From Bacteroidota bacterium (GTDB lineage: Bacteria; Bacteroidota; Bacteroidia; Bacteroidales; SZUA-534): a stretch of 28,502 nucleotides of DNA. The notes under the pieces were generated by a model, which was given only the letters and a program-made list of their open reading frames with translations, made no database searches and was not told the DNA's origin. Every line of letters starts with the position of its first letter. Position 1 is the stretch's first letter. Positions 15,862 through 23,713 of this stretch are shown here, piece after piece. Both the position numbers and the translations under genes were made by a program. The stretch lies in the NCBI GenBank assembly GCA_020047835.1, contig JAIFNJ010000038.1:1-28502 (forward strand), in the 5' to 3' direction.

Positions 15862-16854
15862 ATGCGTTGGTATCTAATTCCTATATCTATCATTTTTCGT
15901 TTTATTGTTGTTTCTCGGAATAAGCTATTCGATTGGGGTTTACTTAAGTCGAAAACATATCGTGTACCTATCATTGCTATTGGAAATATTACCGTTGGAG
16001 GTACTGGAAAAACACCACATGCTGAATATCTTATCCATTGGTTAAAACAAAATTATCGTTTAGTATTGTTAAGTCGTGGATATAAACGGAAAACAAAAGG
16101 CTATTTTGAGGTGCAAACAGAATCAACAGCAGCCCAAGCAGGCGATGAACCGTTACAAATAAAACACAAATTTCCAGCCATTCGGGTAGTAGTGGACGAA
16201 AAGCGTGTACATGCCATTGACGCCTTGTTGAATGAATTCAATCCACCAGAATTAATAATACTTGATGATGCGTTTCAGCATCGGCATGTAAATCCGGGAT
16301 TAAATATTCTTTTAATTGATTACCAGCGACCAATTTCTCATGATTTTATACTTCCGGCAGGAAACCTTAGGGAACCTGCTAAAAATTCCAAACGAGCCGA
16401 TATTTTAATTGTCACCAAGTGTCCATTAAAGCTCCTTCCTGTTGAATTTCAGAAGCTTCGTGAGGGATTGAAGATGACCCCAAAGCAGGAAATATTTTTC
16501 ACTTCAGTTACTTATGGAGCTATGGTTGTAACTGGAATTGCCAATCCTTTACCGTTTTATCGTAGAATTGAACAAATGGGAGCCCGATTGCATAAATTGG
16601 CCTTTCCTGACCACCATTCATTTACTGAAATTGATTGCCAGCAAGTGATAGCACTTTTTGAAAAAATACCCGGCAAAAACAAATGTATTATAACTACAGA
16701 AAAGGATGCTGTACGAATGCTTAGTGCTGATGTGGCTCCCTTTTTTAACAAGCTTCCCACTTATTATATTCCAATTACCATTCAGTTTTTGAATGAAGGA
16801 GAAGCAAAATTTAGAAAGCGAATTATGAATTATTTAACAGCGAATGATTCTTAA
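15862..16854 (+). CDS. lpxK: Tetraacyldisaccharide 4'-kinase LpxK
   Basis: Inner-membrane kinase that phosphorylates the 4' position of the tetraacyldisaccharide 1-phosphate to give lipid IVA in the Raetz pathway. Seen: a hydrophobic N-terminal anchor (WYLIPISIIFRFIVV), the P-loop GNITVGGTGKTP (about 45-51), the DDAFQHRHV segment with LNILLIDYQRP behind it, LPAGNLREP, and the C-terminal ITTEKDAVRM segment. The length of 330 aa is normal. It is preceded by its own promoter and is convergent, with a 13-nt gap and no obvious terminator, with the GIN-domain gene. lpxH lies about 13 kb away, so lipid A genes are scattered here. Confidence 0.94.
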   Translation: MRWYLIPISIIFRFIVVSRNKLFDWGLLKSKTYRVPIIAIGNITVGGTGKTPHAEYLIHWLKQNYRLVLLSRGYKRKTKGYFEVQTESTAAQAGDEPLQIKHKFPAIRVVVDEKRVHAIDALLNEFNPPELIILDDAFQHRHVNPGLNILLIDYQRPISHDFILPAGNLREPAKNSKRADILIVTKCPLKLLPVEFQKLREGLKMTPKQEIFFTSVTYGAMVVTGIANPLPFYRRIEQMGARLHKLAFPDHHSFTEIDCQQVIALFEKIPGKNKCIITTEKDAVRMLSADVAPFFNKLPTYYIPITIQFLNEGEAKFRKRIMNYLTANDS

Positions 16855-16867
16855 TAGGGTCATAGAA

Positions 16868-17590
16868 TTATTCAGTACGTTTTCTTTTAACAATAAATCC
16901 ATTGCTGGAGAATAAACGTTCGCTGATGGTTGGTTCGCCTAGGTAATAAACATTGCTTGCCCCGCTTACAAATAATTTCAAATCTTTTTGCACACTAACC
17001 ATAACCTCAGTAAGCCCCGATGATAATATGCGGCAGCTATCGGTTTGCATATCAAAGGCATTTAGTTCTGTTTCATCATGCATTTCAACATTAAAAGATT
17101 CAGCAAAACCTTTAAAATATGCAAAAGAGCCATCGGTTAAATGCACTCTTAAATGAGCAGTAAATATTTCAAAATTAATTTTCGAAATTCCTCCAGCAAA
17201 GAATTCTATATCATCAAAATGTATCACATTGGTTGTTGATAGTGAAACCTCATTCAGCAAAACGATACGCTTCAATTCCTTAAACGAAACAGTCACTTTG
17301 AGAACACTAAATTTTCTGATGTCTGCATTTATAGAAATGTATAGTTTTTTTTCTTCAACCCTTGTCTGAAAAAGCTCTAATAGGTTTTCATCCGATTCAA
17401 TCCGTAACCCTTCATGCTCGCCTTGAACTAAAACTAGCTCAAAAACACCTTGAGCAATAATTTCATTGAACCCGGTAAGTTCCCTAATATCAGTTTTAAG
17501 GGTTCCTGCTCCTTTAGTAACTTGCGATTTTAAAACAGTTCCTACAAATAGTAAATAAATTGTAAGAATTAGGTATTTAGCAATTTTCAT
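16868..17590 (-). CDS. Exported GIN-domain (DUF2807) beta-helix protein
   Basis: A 240-aa protein with a signal peptide (MKIAKYLILTIYLLFVGTVLKSQ) followed by the DUF2807/GIN fold: a start like LTGFNEIIAQGVFELVLVQGEHEGLRIES, then repeating short strands with turn residues (KKLYISINADIRKFSVLKVTVSF, FVSGASNVYYLGEP). Family members are predicted periplasmic or surface-exposed beta-helix proteins, once called autotransporter adhesin heads; no enzymatic role is known. The frame opens at 17617, but that codon lies in the TACATTTG promoter box, so the ATG at 17590 is the start. It lies downstream of ribD on the same strand but has its own promoter. Confidence 0.87.
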   Translation of the reverse strand: MKIAKYLILTIYLLFVGTVLKSQVTKGAGTLKTDIRELTGFNEIIAQGVFELVLVQGEHEGLRIESDENLLELFQTRVEEKKLYISINADIRKFSVLKVTVSFKELKRIVLLNEVSLSTTNVIHFDDIEFFAGGISKINFEIFTAHLRVHLTDGSFAYFKGFAESFNVEMHDETELNAFDMQTDSCRILSSGLTEVMVSVQKDLKLFVSGASNVYYLGEPTISERLFSSNGFIVKRKRTE

Positions 17591-17614
17591 GTTAATACGG
17601 TTGATGTATTCTTT

Positions 17615-17646
17615 CAAATGTAAGATTTTATTGTAACAGTTTCAAA
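17615..17646 (-). promoter_or_regulatory. Bacteroidota-type promoter of the GIN-domain gene
   Basis: On the minus strand, TTTG (17646-17643), a 20-nt spacer and TACATTTG (17622-17615). It fixes the translation start at 17590 and separates the gene from ribD. Confidence 0.6.
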
Positions 17647-17756
17647 TTATCTTACTTTTTGTTTGCACAATAGGTTACAAATTTTAAAATCACAATAATA
17701 AAATATAACGACTAGGACTTCTAAGAACCAATGAATCTCGAACAGAGCTTTGGAAT

Positions 17757-18809
17757 TTATTGGTTTCTAAATATTGATATTTGACTGTTACCAATAAACT
17801 CCAACCCTACTTTATGTCCATTGATTCTTGGAGCCGCAACACCCTGAGTGAAATTTTTGTTTCCGGTAAAAATGCGTGCTTCGTCCCAATAATTTTGATT
17901 TATAAACGATTGTAATAATTGCTGACCTCCTTCAACCAAAAGACTATTAATCTCCCGCTCATAAAGTAAGGTCATCAAATTGTTTAAGAATTCGTTACCA
18001 AAGTCAATTTTAATATATTCCAGGTTTTCTTCCTTATGATTTTTTATTGCATTAAGTACAATTGTTTCTTGGCTATGGTCAAAGAGGAGCAGGTTTTTGG
18101 GCAAAACCAACTCTTTGTCTGTAACAATTCGAATCGGATTCCTACCTCCCCAAAAGCGGGTATCTAACTTTGGATTGTCAAGGTAAGCAGTATTCTTCCC
18201 CACCATAATAGCCGGAATTTCTGACCTCCATTTGTGTACTAAGGATCGGCAAACCTCATCGGTTATCCAATTTGATTCATTAATGGCACCAGGTTCCCTT
18301 ATCTTATCTATAAATCCATCCAAAGTTTGCGCCCATTTTAAAACAATGTAAGGTCTTTTTTTTGTATGAAAAGTTATAAATGCTTTGTTTAGCTGGTGGC
18401 ATTCCTTTTCTAGAATTCCTGTTTTTACATCGCATCCCGAGAGTTGAAGTCTTTTGATACCGGAACCATTTACTTTTAAAAAAGGATCTTGCATTCCAAT
18501 TACCACCTTTGGTATTTTATAATGGATGATTAAATCGGCACATGGAGGCGTTTTTCCATGATGGGAACACGGTTCCAGACTAACATAAAGGGTAGCTGAT
18601 TTTAAAAGGGACTTATCAGTTACTGAATTTATAGCATTTACTTCAGCATGTGCTTCACCATACTTTGTATGAAACCCTTCACCAATAATCCTGTTGTTTA
18701 AAACAATTACGGAACCAACCATGGGATTAGGATCCACATAACCTTCCCCCTTTCTAGCTAATTGCAGACAACGGTGCATGTAAAATTCATCCATACTTTG
18801 AGGTTCCAT
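17757..18809 (-). CDS. ribD: Bifunctional riboflavin biosynthesis deaminase/reductase RibD
   Basis: Catalyses the second and third steps of riboflavin synthesis: deamination of the pyrimidine intermediate, then NADPH reduction of its ribosyl side chain. The N-terminal cytidine-deaminase-like zinc domain (about 1-145) shows GEAHAEVNA (His54, Glu56) and PCSHHGKTPPC (Cys81, Cys90). The C-terminal reductase domain (about 150-345) contains PYIVLKWAQTLDG and LLVEGGQQLLQSF. The length of 350 aa is standard. The ATG at 18809 is used; an internal ATG at 18794 (MDEFYMHRCL) is equally plausible. The gene diverges from prmC across a gap of only 28 nt, so the two promoters must overlap. Confidence 0.95.
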   Translation of the reverse strand: MEPQSMDEFYMHRCLQLARKGEGYVDPNPMVGSVIVLNNRIIGEGFHTKYGEAHAEVNAINSVTDKSLLKSATLYVSLEPCSHHGKTPPCADLIIHYKIPKVVIGMQDPFLKVNGSGIKRLQLSGCDVKTGILEKECHQLNKAFITFHTKKRPYIVLKWAQTLDGFIDKIREPGAINESNWITDEVCRSLVHKWRSEIPAIMVGKNTAYLDNPKLDTRFWGGRNPIRIVTDKELVLPKNLLLFDHSQETIVLNAIKNHKEENLEYIKIDFGNEFLNNLMTLLYEREINSLLVEGGQQLLQSFINQNYWDEARIFTGNKNFTQGVAAPRINGHKVGLEFIGNSQISIFRNQ

Positions 18810-18823
18810 GTGGCGGTTTTTTT

Positions 18824-18831
18824 TAATTTTG
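18824..18831 (+). promoter_or_regulatory. -7 box directly at the prmC start
   Basis: TAATTTTG matches TAnnTTTG and ends 6 nt before the prmC ATG, predicting an essentially leaderless transcript. A TTTG at 18797-18800 is 23 nt upstream, slightly further than usual. GGAGG at 18831-18835 is too close to the ATG to act as a Shine-Dalgarno. Confidence 0.4.
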
Positions 18832-18837
18832 GAGGCT

Positions 18838-19701
18838 ATGAATTATACTATTTCTCAAATTACTGCTAACGTAAAGAAAACTTTAGGATCCAAATTTTCC
18901 GCAAGGGAACTTGATTCGCAACTTTTTCTTATCTATGAAAAAATACTGAATCTTTCAAGACTTAACGTTTTGGCTTATCCCGATACAAAAGTATTGAATT
19001 CTGATTACAAACAAATAGTGAATATTGTTAGTAGGTTATCAAAAAATGAACCCATTCAATACATTCTTGGTGAAACAGAGTTTTATGGATTGTTTTTTAA
19101 GGTTAATCAAGATGTTCTTATACCGCGGCCTGAAACAGAAGAATTGGCACAATGGATTATCAATGATTTTAAGAAAGCAACCATTACCTTGCTGGATATT
19201 GGGACCGGTAGCGGATGTATTGCTGTAACCTTAGCAAAAGAGATTCTTAGTAGTAAGGTTTTTGCCCTTGATATTTCAGAAGTGTCTTTAAAAGTAGCTC
19301 ATGAAAATGCTCAAATGAATGGAGTGAAGGTAAATTTTATTAAGCAGGATATTTTAAATGCAGTTGCCAGTGATTTGCCAGTAAATCTCGATTTGATAGT
19401 GAGTAATCCACCGTATATAAAAAAATCAGAAATGATTTTAATGCAACCCAATGTGCTCGATTATGAGCCACCGTTAGCCTTATTTGTTGATGATGCTGAT
19501 CCGTTACTTTTTTATCGTGCCATTGCTAAATTGGGATGCAGTTTACTCAAGCCCGGTGGAGCCTTATATTTTGAAATTAATGAGTCATTGAGTAGGGAGG
19601 TATTTCAATTGTTGGAGTCTTTTAATTATTATGAAATTGCAGTTAAGAATGACATCCATGGTAAGCCGAGGATGCTAAAAGCTTTGAATTACAAGCCATG
19701 A
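18838..19701 (+). CDS. prmC: Release factor glutamine methyltransferase PrmC (HemK)
   Basis: SAM-dependent enzyme that methylates the glutamine of the GGQ motif in release factors RF1 and RF2. Seen: the N-terminal helical substrate domain with RLSKNEPIQYILGETEFYG, the RPETEEL segment, SAM motif I LLDIGTGSGCIAV (about 118-130), and the active-site NPPY at 190-193. The length of 287 aa is normal. The frame extends upstream to 18808, but the ATG at 18838 gives the expected N-terminus and lies behind a -7 box. Its stop overlaps the recX start by 4 nt (ATGA), so the two are translationally coupled. Its substrate, RF2, is encoded just downstream. Confidence 0.95.
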   Translation: MNYTISQITANVKKTLGSKFSARELDSQLFLIYEKILNLSRLNVLAYPDTKVLNSDYKQIVNIVSRLSKNEPIQYILGETEFYGLFFKVNQDVLIPRPETEELAQWIINDFKKATITLLDIGTGSGCIAVTLAKEILSSKVFALDISEVSLKVAHENAQMNGVKVNFIKQDILNAVASDLPVNLDLIVSNPPYIKKSEMILMQPNVLDYEPPLALFVDDADPLLFYRAIAKLGCSLLKPGGALYFEINESLSREVFQLLESFNYYEIAVKNDIHGKPRMLKALNYKP

Positions 19702-20147
19702 ACTACAAAGAGGCACTTAACCGATGCATGTTTTTGTGCAGTAAAAAAGAGTACTGCCAAAGCGAAATTGCGGCAAAACTAACCGAATGGCAGGTTCCTG
19801 AACCAATTACTGGTGAAGTGATACGTAGTTTAGTTGCTGAAAAATTTGTTGACGATTATCGATTTAGTATAGCTTTTACTCACGATAAGTTTCATTTTAA
19901 TCACTGGGGTAAAGTAAAAATACGGTATCAGTTAAAGCAAAAAAAACTTGCTTCGGAAATTATTCAACAAGCAATTGATGGCATAAATGAAAATGAATAT
20001 CATCGGGTAATTTTAGATGAAATTAAAAAAAAGAAAAAAACAGTAACGGGGAAAAGTGAATTCGAAATGAAAGGTAAAATAGCCCGCACAATTATTGCTA
20101 AAGGTTTTGAGCCCGAATTAGTATTTAATTTATTGAAAATGGATTGA
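19698..20147 (+). CDS. recX: Regulatory protein RecX
   Basis: Small helical protein that binds RecA filaments and limits recombinase activity. The 149-aa sequence shows the three-helix RecX repeats: ALNRCMFLCSKKEYCQSEIAAKL, then VIRSLVAEKFVDDYRFSIAF, then HFNHWGKVKIRYQLKQKKL with IIQQAID. The RYQLKQKKL stretch is the typical core. Its ATG overlaps the prmC stop by 4 nt, so it depends on prmC translation; recA is not in the window. Confidence 0.9.
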   Translation: MNYKEALNRCMFLCSKKEYCQSEIAAKLTEWQVPEPITGEVIRSLVAEKFVDDYRFSIAFTHDKFHFNHWGKVKIRYQLKQKKLASEIIQQAIDGINENEYHRVILDEIKKKKKTVTGKSEFEMKGKIARTIIAKGFEPELVFNLLKMD

Positions 20148-20179
20148 AGAATCAATTTCTGAAGACTTAATTTTATTGC

Positions 20180-20187
20180 TATTTTTG
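20180..20187 (+). promoter_or_regulatory. -7 box of the prfB promoter
   Basis: TATTTTTG matches TAnnTTTG, 17 nt before the prfB ATG at 20204. No -33 TTG at the right distance was found. Confidence 0.4.
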
Positions 20188-20203
20188 CACAAAACAACAT
20201 GAT

Positions 20204-21293
20204 ATGGTTTCAACCGAACAACATAAAGAATTAATTAAGCGATTGGATGCTTTGAGGAGGCATCTTTGACATTGATAAAAAGAAGATTGAATTAGACGAG
20301 GAGGAGCAAAAAACTCATGCTCCGGATTTTTGGGACAACCCAAAGGGAGCCGAAGAACAACTTAAAAAGATTCAGCAAATTAAATTTTGGGTCAAAGGAT
20401 ATGAGGAATCGAAAAACACGGTAGATGACCTTCAAGTACTTTTTGATTTTTATGAAATGGGCGAGGCCAAGGAGGATGAAGTGGAAGCTCAATATAAAAA
20501 AGCCATCGATTCTTTTGAGAAAATTGAAGCCCGGAACATGTTGCGTCGCGAGGAAGATGTTTTAGGAGCTATAGTTAAACTTAATTCTGGTGCTGGAGGT
20601 ACTGAAAGCCTTGACTGGACTGAAATGTTGATGCGCATGTACTTGCGTTGGGCTGAAAAAAACGGATATAAAGTACGGGAACTTAATTATCAGGCTGGTG
20701 ATGAAGCCGGTGTGAAGACCGTTACTTTTGAAGTTACCGGTGATTATGCTTACGGTTACCTTAAGGGAGAAAACGGAGTTCATCGGTTGGTGCGTATTTC
20801 GCCTTTTAACTCGCAGGGTAAAAGGCAAACTACTTTTTCGAGCGTTTTTGTATCGCCGTCTATCGATGATAGCATTGAAATATCGGTTAATATGTCAGAT
20901 ATAACCTGGGACACTTTTCGAAGTGGGGGTGCCGGTGGTCAAAATGTGAATAAAGTGGAAACAGGAGTTCGGCTTCATCACGCACCCTCTGGCATAGTTA
21001 TTGAAAACACGGAATCACGTAGCCAGAATCAGAATAAAGAGAATGCGCTTCGGTTGTTAAAATCGCAACTTTACGAATTAGAACTGAGAAGGAAACAAGA
21101 GGAAAAGGATAAGATTGAAGGTACCAAAAAGAAAATTGAATGGGGATCGCAAATTCGTAATTATACACTGCATCCGTATAAATTAGTTAAAGATGTGCGT
21201 ACCGGACTTGAAACATCCAATGTGCAAGCAGTATTGGATGGTGAGCTGAACGATTTTATAAAGGCCTATTTAATGGAATTTGGTGGTGAATAA
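20204..21293 (+). CDS. prfB: Peptide chain release factor 2, with programmed +1 frameshift
   Basis: RF2 recognises UGA and UAA stop codons and triggers peptide release on the ribosome. The gene is two frames: 20204-20266 (21 codons, ending HL before an in-frame TGA at 20267-20269), then +1 into 20268-21293. The join reads …LRRHLDIDKKKIELDEEE…, exactly the RF2 N-terminal helix, giving 362 aa. The anticodon-mimic tripeptide SPF is at about 199-201 and the catalytic GGQ at about 244-246, whose Gln is the PrmC target. A gene call starting at 20457 would lose the first 84 residues. RF2 controls its own synthesis: low RF2 favours shifting over termination at TGA. It has its own -7 box and follows recX by 56 nt. 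Confidence 0.95.
20255..20270 (+). promoter_or_regulatory. Programmed +1 frameshift site of prfB
   Basis: AGGAGG at 20255-20260, a 3-nt spacer CAT, slippery CTT at 20264-20266, stop TGA at 20267-20269 and following C. This matches the E. coli layout (AGGGGG-UAU-CUU-UGA-C), including the spacing. The peptidyl-tRNA on CUU slips forward one base onto UUU and translation continues with GAC. Confidence 0.93.
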
Positions 21294-21341
21294 TTTTTGT
21301 ATTTGATGCTTTTTATTTAAATTCAGCAACCAATTTTTTCA

Positions 21342-21827
21342 ATGATTCAAATAATGAAATTGTCGCTTAAAAATCACATTTTGATTATTAAATTACTATT
21401 ACTTATATTCTTCTTTTTTGCGGTTCAAAGTGCACCTGCGCAATGCGGTATGGCCTTAAAAGAAATAGCCGTGCAAGGTATTGGTAATTCCACCTATTTA
21501 AAAGATTTCCGTGTTCGTTTGGAGCAGGGAAAAAACGTTAATAAACCCGATGAACAAGAATTTTCTATTCTATTAAATAAAGGAACCCATTATCGATTTA
21601 CCATAAAAGCCGATTCGATTTGTACTGATAAGCCGGTTCTAAAGTTATATGATTTCACTCGCTTTTATGGGAGTAATTACGATAAGACGGATGGAACTTC
21701 GTATGAGTATTTTGACTTTTTTTGTGCAAAGACTCAAGTATATTACCTCTCAATATCTTTTGCATCGGCTGGTGCAGGTTGTGCAGCAGCCATAGTTTCA
21801 TTTGTTGGAAACTACGACGCTAACTGA
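21342..21827 (+). CDS. Small secreted protein of unknown function
   Basis: A 161-aa protein with a strong Sec signal peptide (IIKLLLLIFFFFAVQSAPAQ, cleavage expected before the Cys of QCGMAL) and a mature beta-rich region. Segments DFRVRLEQGK, EFSILLNKGTHYRFTIKAD and TQVYYLSISFAS, and the ending CAAAIVSFVG, parallel the layout of the protein at 4317-4940. Translation may start at either ATG, 21342 or 21354; the second (MKLSLKNH) gives a more classic signal N-terminus. It follows prfB by 48 nt and may ride on the same transcript. I recognise no family; a periplasmic beta-sandwich is the most that can be said. Confidence 0.78.
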   Translation: MIQIMKLSLKNHILIIKLLLLIFFFFAVQSAPAQCGMALKEIAVQGIGNSTYLKDFRVRLEQGKNVNKPDEQEFSILLNKGTHYRFTIKADSICTDKPVLKLYDFTRFYGSNYDKTDGTSYEYFDFFCAKTQVYYLSISFASAGAGCAAAIVSFVGNYDAN

Positions 21828-21847
21828 TTCAGGCAATTTGATATAGC

Positions 21848-22795
21848 CTAAATTTCTTTATCAATTTGGTAATGATTCCGATCCGATGAACTGCGGGAAA
21901 CCAATTCTCCTATAAATCCACTCAGGAAAAGTTGCGTACCAATAATCATGCAAACCAAGGAAAGGTAAAAGTAGGGACTATCAGTAATTAAGATAGCTTT
22001 TACACCCCGGGCTAATGAAATTAACTTGTGCGCACCAACCACAATTGCCGAAATCAGACCAAACAAAAAAGTAATTACACCCAAAGTTCCAAAAAGATGC
22101 ATGGGTTTTTTACCAAAACGGGTCATAAATATGATTGACATCAAATCGAGGAACCCATTGATAAACCGTTCAAAACCAAATTTAGTTACTCCATATTTTC
22201 GGGCTTGGTGATGCACCACTTTTTCTCCAATTTTGGTAAAACCTGCTTGTTTTGCTAAAACAGGTATGTATCGGTGCATCTCGCCATACACTTCAATTGA
22301 TTTGATAACCTCGCTCCGATAGGCTTTTAAACCACAATTAAAATCGTGTAGTTTTATTCCGGTCGATTTGCGGGCAGTCCAATTGTAAAAACGGCTCGGG
22401 ATTGTTTTGGTAATTGGGTCATGGCGGCGTTTTTTCCAGCCGGAAACCATATCATATTTATCTCGGGCAATCATGTAATACAGATCCGGAATTTCATCGG
22501 GGCTGTCTTGTAAATCGGCATCCATGGTAATTACCACATCACCCTCAGCCGATTGAAATCCGCAAAACAGCGCGGCCGATTTTCCGTAATTTCTGCGGAA
22601 TTTGATGCCTTTAATAGAACCATATTCCGTCGAAAGTTTTTCAATTTCGCGCCATGAACTATCCGTACTTCCATCATCAACTAAAACAATTTCGTAAGTT
22701 AAATTGTGTTCATACATCACTTTGGCAATCCAAGCTACCAATTCATTTAACGATTCTTCTTCGTTGTATAATGGAACTACAATGCTTATATTCAT
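21848..22795 (-). CDS. GT2 glycosyltransferase of the DPM1/ArnC/GtrB type with two membrane helices
   Basis: A 315-aa GT-A enzyme that probably loads a sugar from a nucleotide donor onto a polyprenyl phosphate at the inner membrane. The catalytic domain starts MNISIVVPLYNEEESL, with LVDDGSTDSS near 39-46, the DxD-type MDADLQD (Asp92, Asp94) and NYGKSAAL; the KxxFNCGLKAYR-like segment DFNCGLKAYR follows. Two C-terminal membrane helices (about 235-265 and 275-305) match the GtrB/ArnC architecture. Such polyprenyl-phosphate sugars are the donors that GT-C enzymes use, so it could feed the DUF2723 enzyme in this window; this is inference. It follows the DUF4199 gene by 26 nt and is probably co-transcribed. 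Confidence 0.9.
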   Translation of the reverse strand: MNISIVVPLYNEEESLNELVAWIAKVMYEHNLTYEIVLVDDGSTDSSWREIEKLSTEYGSIKGIKFRRNYGKSAALFCGFQSAEGDVVITMDADLQDSPDEIPDLYYMIARDKYDMVSGWKKRRHDPITKTIPSRFYNWTARKSTGIKLHDFNCGLKAYRSEVIKSIEVYGEMHRYIPVLAKQAGFTKIGEKVVHHQARKYGVTKFGFERFINGFLDLMSIIFMTRFGKKPMHLFGTLGVITFLFGLISAIVVGAHKLISLARGVKAILITDSPYFYLSLVCMIIGTQLFLSGFIGELVSRSSSDRNHYQIDKEI

Positions 22796-22821
22796 AGTTG
22801 ATTAGCGGATTTGTTAAAATT

Positions 22822-23349
22822 TTATTTTTCGAATCGCAGGGGTGTTTTAATAAAAACGGACATGAGCAAACCAAACATTACTCCAACAAATGTGTGGTAA
22901 ATAAACACGATAAAAGCCATAGCTGCAGGAGTTAACGTTTTTTTATACAAACTCACTAAGGCTTCTACCTGATCTGTTGTCAAGTTGTCTTTGGCTGAGT
23001 AGGCTAATCTCATTTGGTCAATAAAATATTCAATGCCTTTTGGTTCAAGCATGGCATAGTACCAATAGGAAAAAACCGCGTAAATGAATGCTGCAAACAA
23101 ACTTAATAGTACGGTAAACCCAAAGGCCTGTCGGTAAATAAATTCATTCGGAAAATAGGTGTCGCGGTATTTTCGACCAAAAATTAGCATGCCAAATGAC
23201 AGAAGCAGTGCATTGAATAATCCAATTTCATCTCCTGGGGAGTGCACGCTTCCGAGCAAGTGCATGATAAATACCGAAAATGAGAAAGCCAAACCAAGGT
23301 ATAAACCGTAGGTCATGGTATATTTTACAAGTGTATTGTCGTGTTGCAT
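22822..23349 (-). CDS. DUF4199 integral membrane protein
   Basis: A 175-aa protein with four predicted membrane helices (about 12-32, 42-58, 72-95 and 140-165), the layout of the Bacteroidota-specific DUF4199 family. A soluble loop between helices 3 and 4 contains IEYFIDQMRLAYSAKDNLTTDQVEAL. The function is unknown. It is the first gene of a minus-strand pair with the GT2 glycosyltransferase, so a supporting role in polyprenyl-linked sugar formation is possible. The start ATG follows a TATATTTG promoter box by 17 nt. Confidence 0.85.
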   Translation of the reverse strand: MQHDNTLVKYTMTYGLYLGLAFSFSVFIMHLLGSVHSPGDEIGLFNALLLSFGMLIFGRKYRDTYFPNEFIYRQAFGFTVLLSLFAAFIYAVFSYWYYAMLEPKGIEYFIDQMRLAYSAKDNLTTDQVEALVSLYKKTLTPAAMAFIVFIYHTFVGVMFGLLMSVFIKTPLRFEK

Positions 23350-23366
23350 ACTTCTTACTTAGTTGA

Positions 23367-23374
23367 CAAATATA
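23367..23374 (-). promoter_or_regulatory. -7 box of the DUF4199-GT2 promoter
   Basis: The minus strand reads TATATTTG, 17 nt before the ATG at 23349. No TTG -33 element lies 19-21 nt upstream. Confidence 0.4.
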
Positions 23375-23573
23375 CTTTTTTTACTTCTATTTAAATAATA
23401 TTTTCGATGGCAATGCAGCGTTGTCGTGGTGCAATCGCTATATGGTGTTTATAATCTGTAAATCAGGATATAACACAGAATAATTTACTCAGTTGTTCAT
23501 TCAAAATTTGATGAAGGCTTTCAGCCTTTTGAAATTCGGAGGATTAATGGTGCGATTATTTTTTTTGTAGTTT
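23375..23573. other. Intergenic stretch upstream of the SRP RNA, no gene seen
   Basis: Together with the SRP RNA this fills a 364-nt gap between protein genes. I find no convincing open frame here. The only structure is a short 6-bp inverted repeat (AAGGCT / AGCCTT, 23514-23528) with a 3-nt loop, too weak to call a terminator. Confidence 0.5.
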
Positions 23574-23604
23574 TTTGCAAAAGCCTGAATAATTACTACT
23601 TTTG
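23574..23604 (+). promoter_or_regulatory. Bacteroidota-type promoter of the SRP RNA gene
   Basis: TTTG at 23574-23577, a 19-nt spacer and TACTTTTG at 23597-23604. The expected start, about 7 nt downstream, falls at the first base pairs of the SRP RNA terminal helix. Confidence 0.7.
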
Positions 23605-23608
23605 TGCG

Positions 23609-23706
23609 CGGGTAAGTCTTATACGATCAGCTCCTATTGAAACCCCCCAGGTCCGGAAGGAAGCAAGGGTAGATGGTTGAGCGGTGCGATGTAAGTAGCT
23701 TACCCG
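23609..23706 (+). ncRNA. ffs: Signal recognition particle RNA, small bacterial (4.5S) type
   Basis: The RNA scaffold of SRP, which with Ffh targets nascent membrane and secreted proteins to FtsY and the Sec translocon. The diagnostic domain IV is present: CAGGTCC, tetraloop GGAA, then GGAAGCAAGG (about 23648-23667), forming the Ffh-binding hairpin with its internal loops. The ends pair as CGGGTAAG (23609-23616) with CTTACCCG (23699-23706). At about 98 nt it is the short form without an Alu domain. A full promoter ends 4 nt upstream and six T follow the terminal helix. The exact ends are inferred from pairing. Confidence 0.93.
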
Positions 23707-23712
23707 TTTTTT
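23699..23712 (+). terminator. Terminator tail of the SRP RNA
   Basis: The 3' strand of the RNA's terminal helix (CTTACCCG) is followed at once by TTTTTT (23707-23712), so the RNA's own closing helix may act as the terminator stem. The TTG start of the next gene is only 1 nt further on. Confidence 0.5.
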
Positions 23713-23713
23713 A

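Noticed and set aside
20267..20269. TGA in prfB as a disabling nonsense or frameshift mutation
   Set aside because: The context (AGGAGG, 3-nt spacer, CTT TGA C) is the conserved programmed site, so the gene is intact.
20457..21293. prfB as a single frame starting at 20457
   Set aside because: This ATG lies inside domain 1 of RF2. The upstream sequence in the same frame continues the RF2 helix back to the frameshift site.
23514..23528. Small inverted repeat AAGGCT/AGCCTT as a terminator
   Set aside because: Only a 6-bp stem and no plus-strand gene ends upstream; most likely chance.
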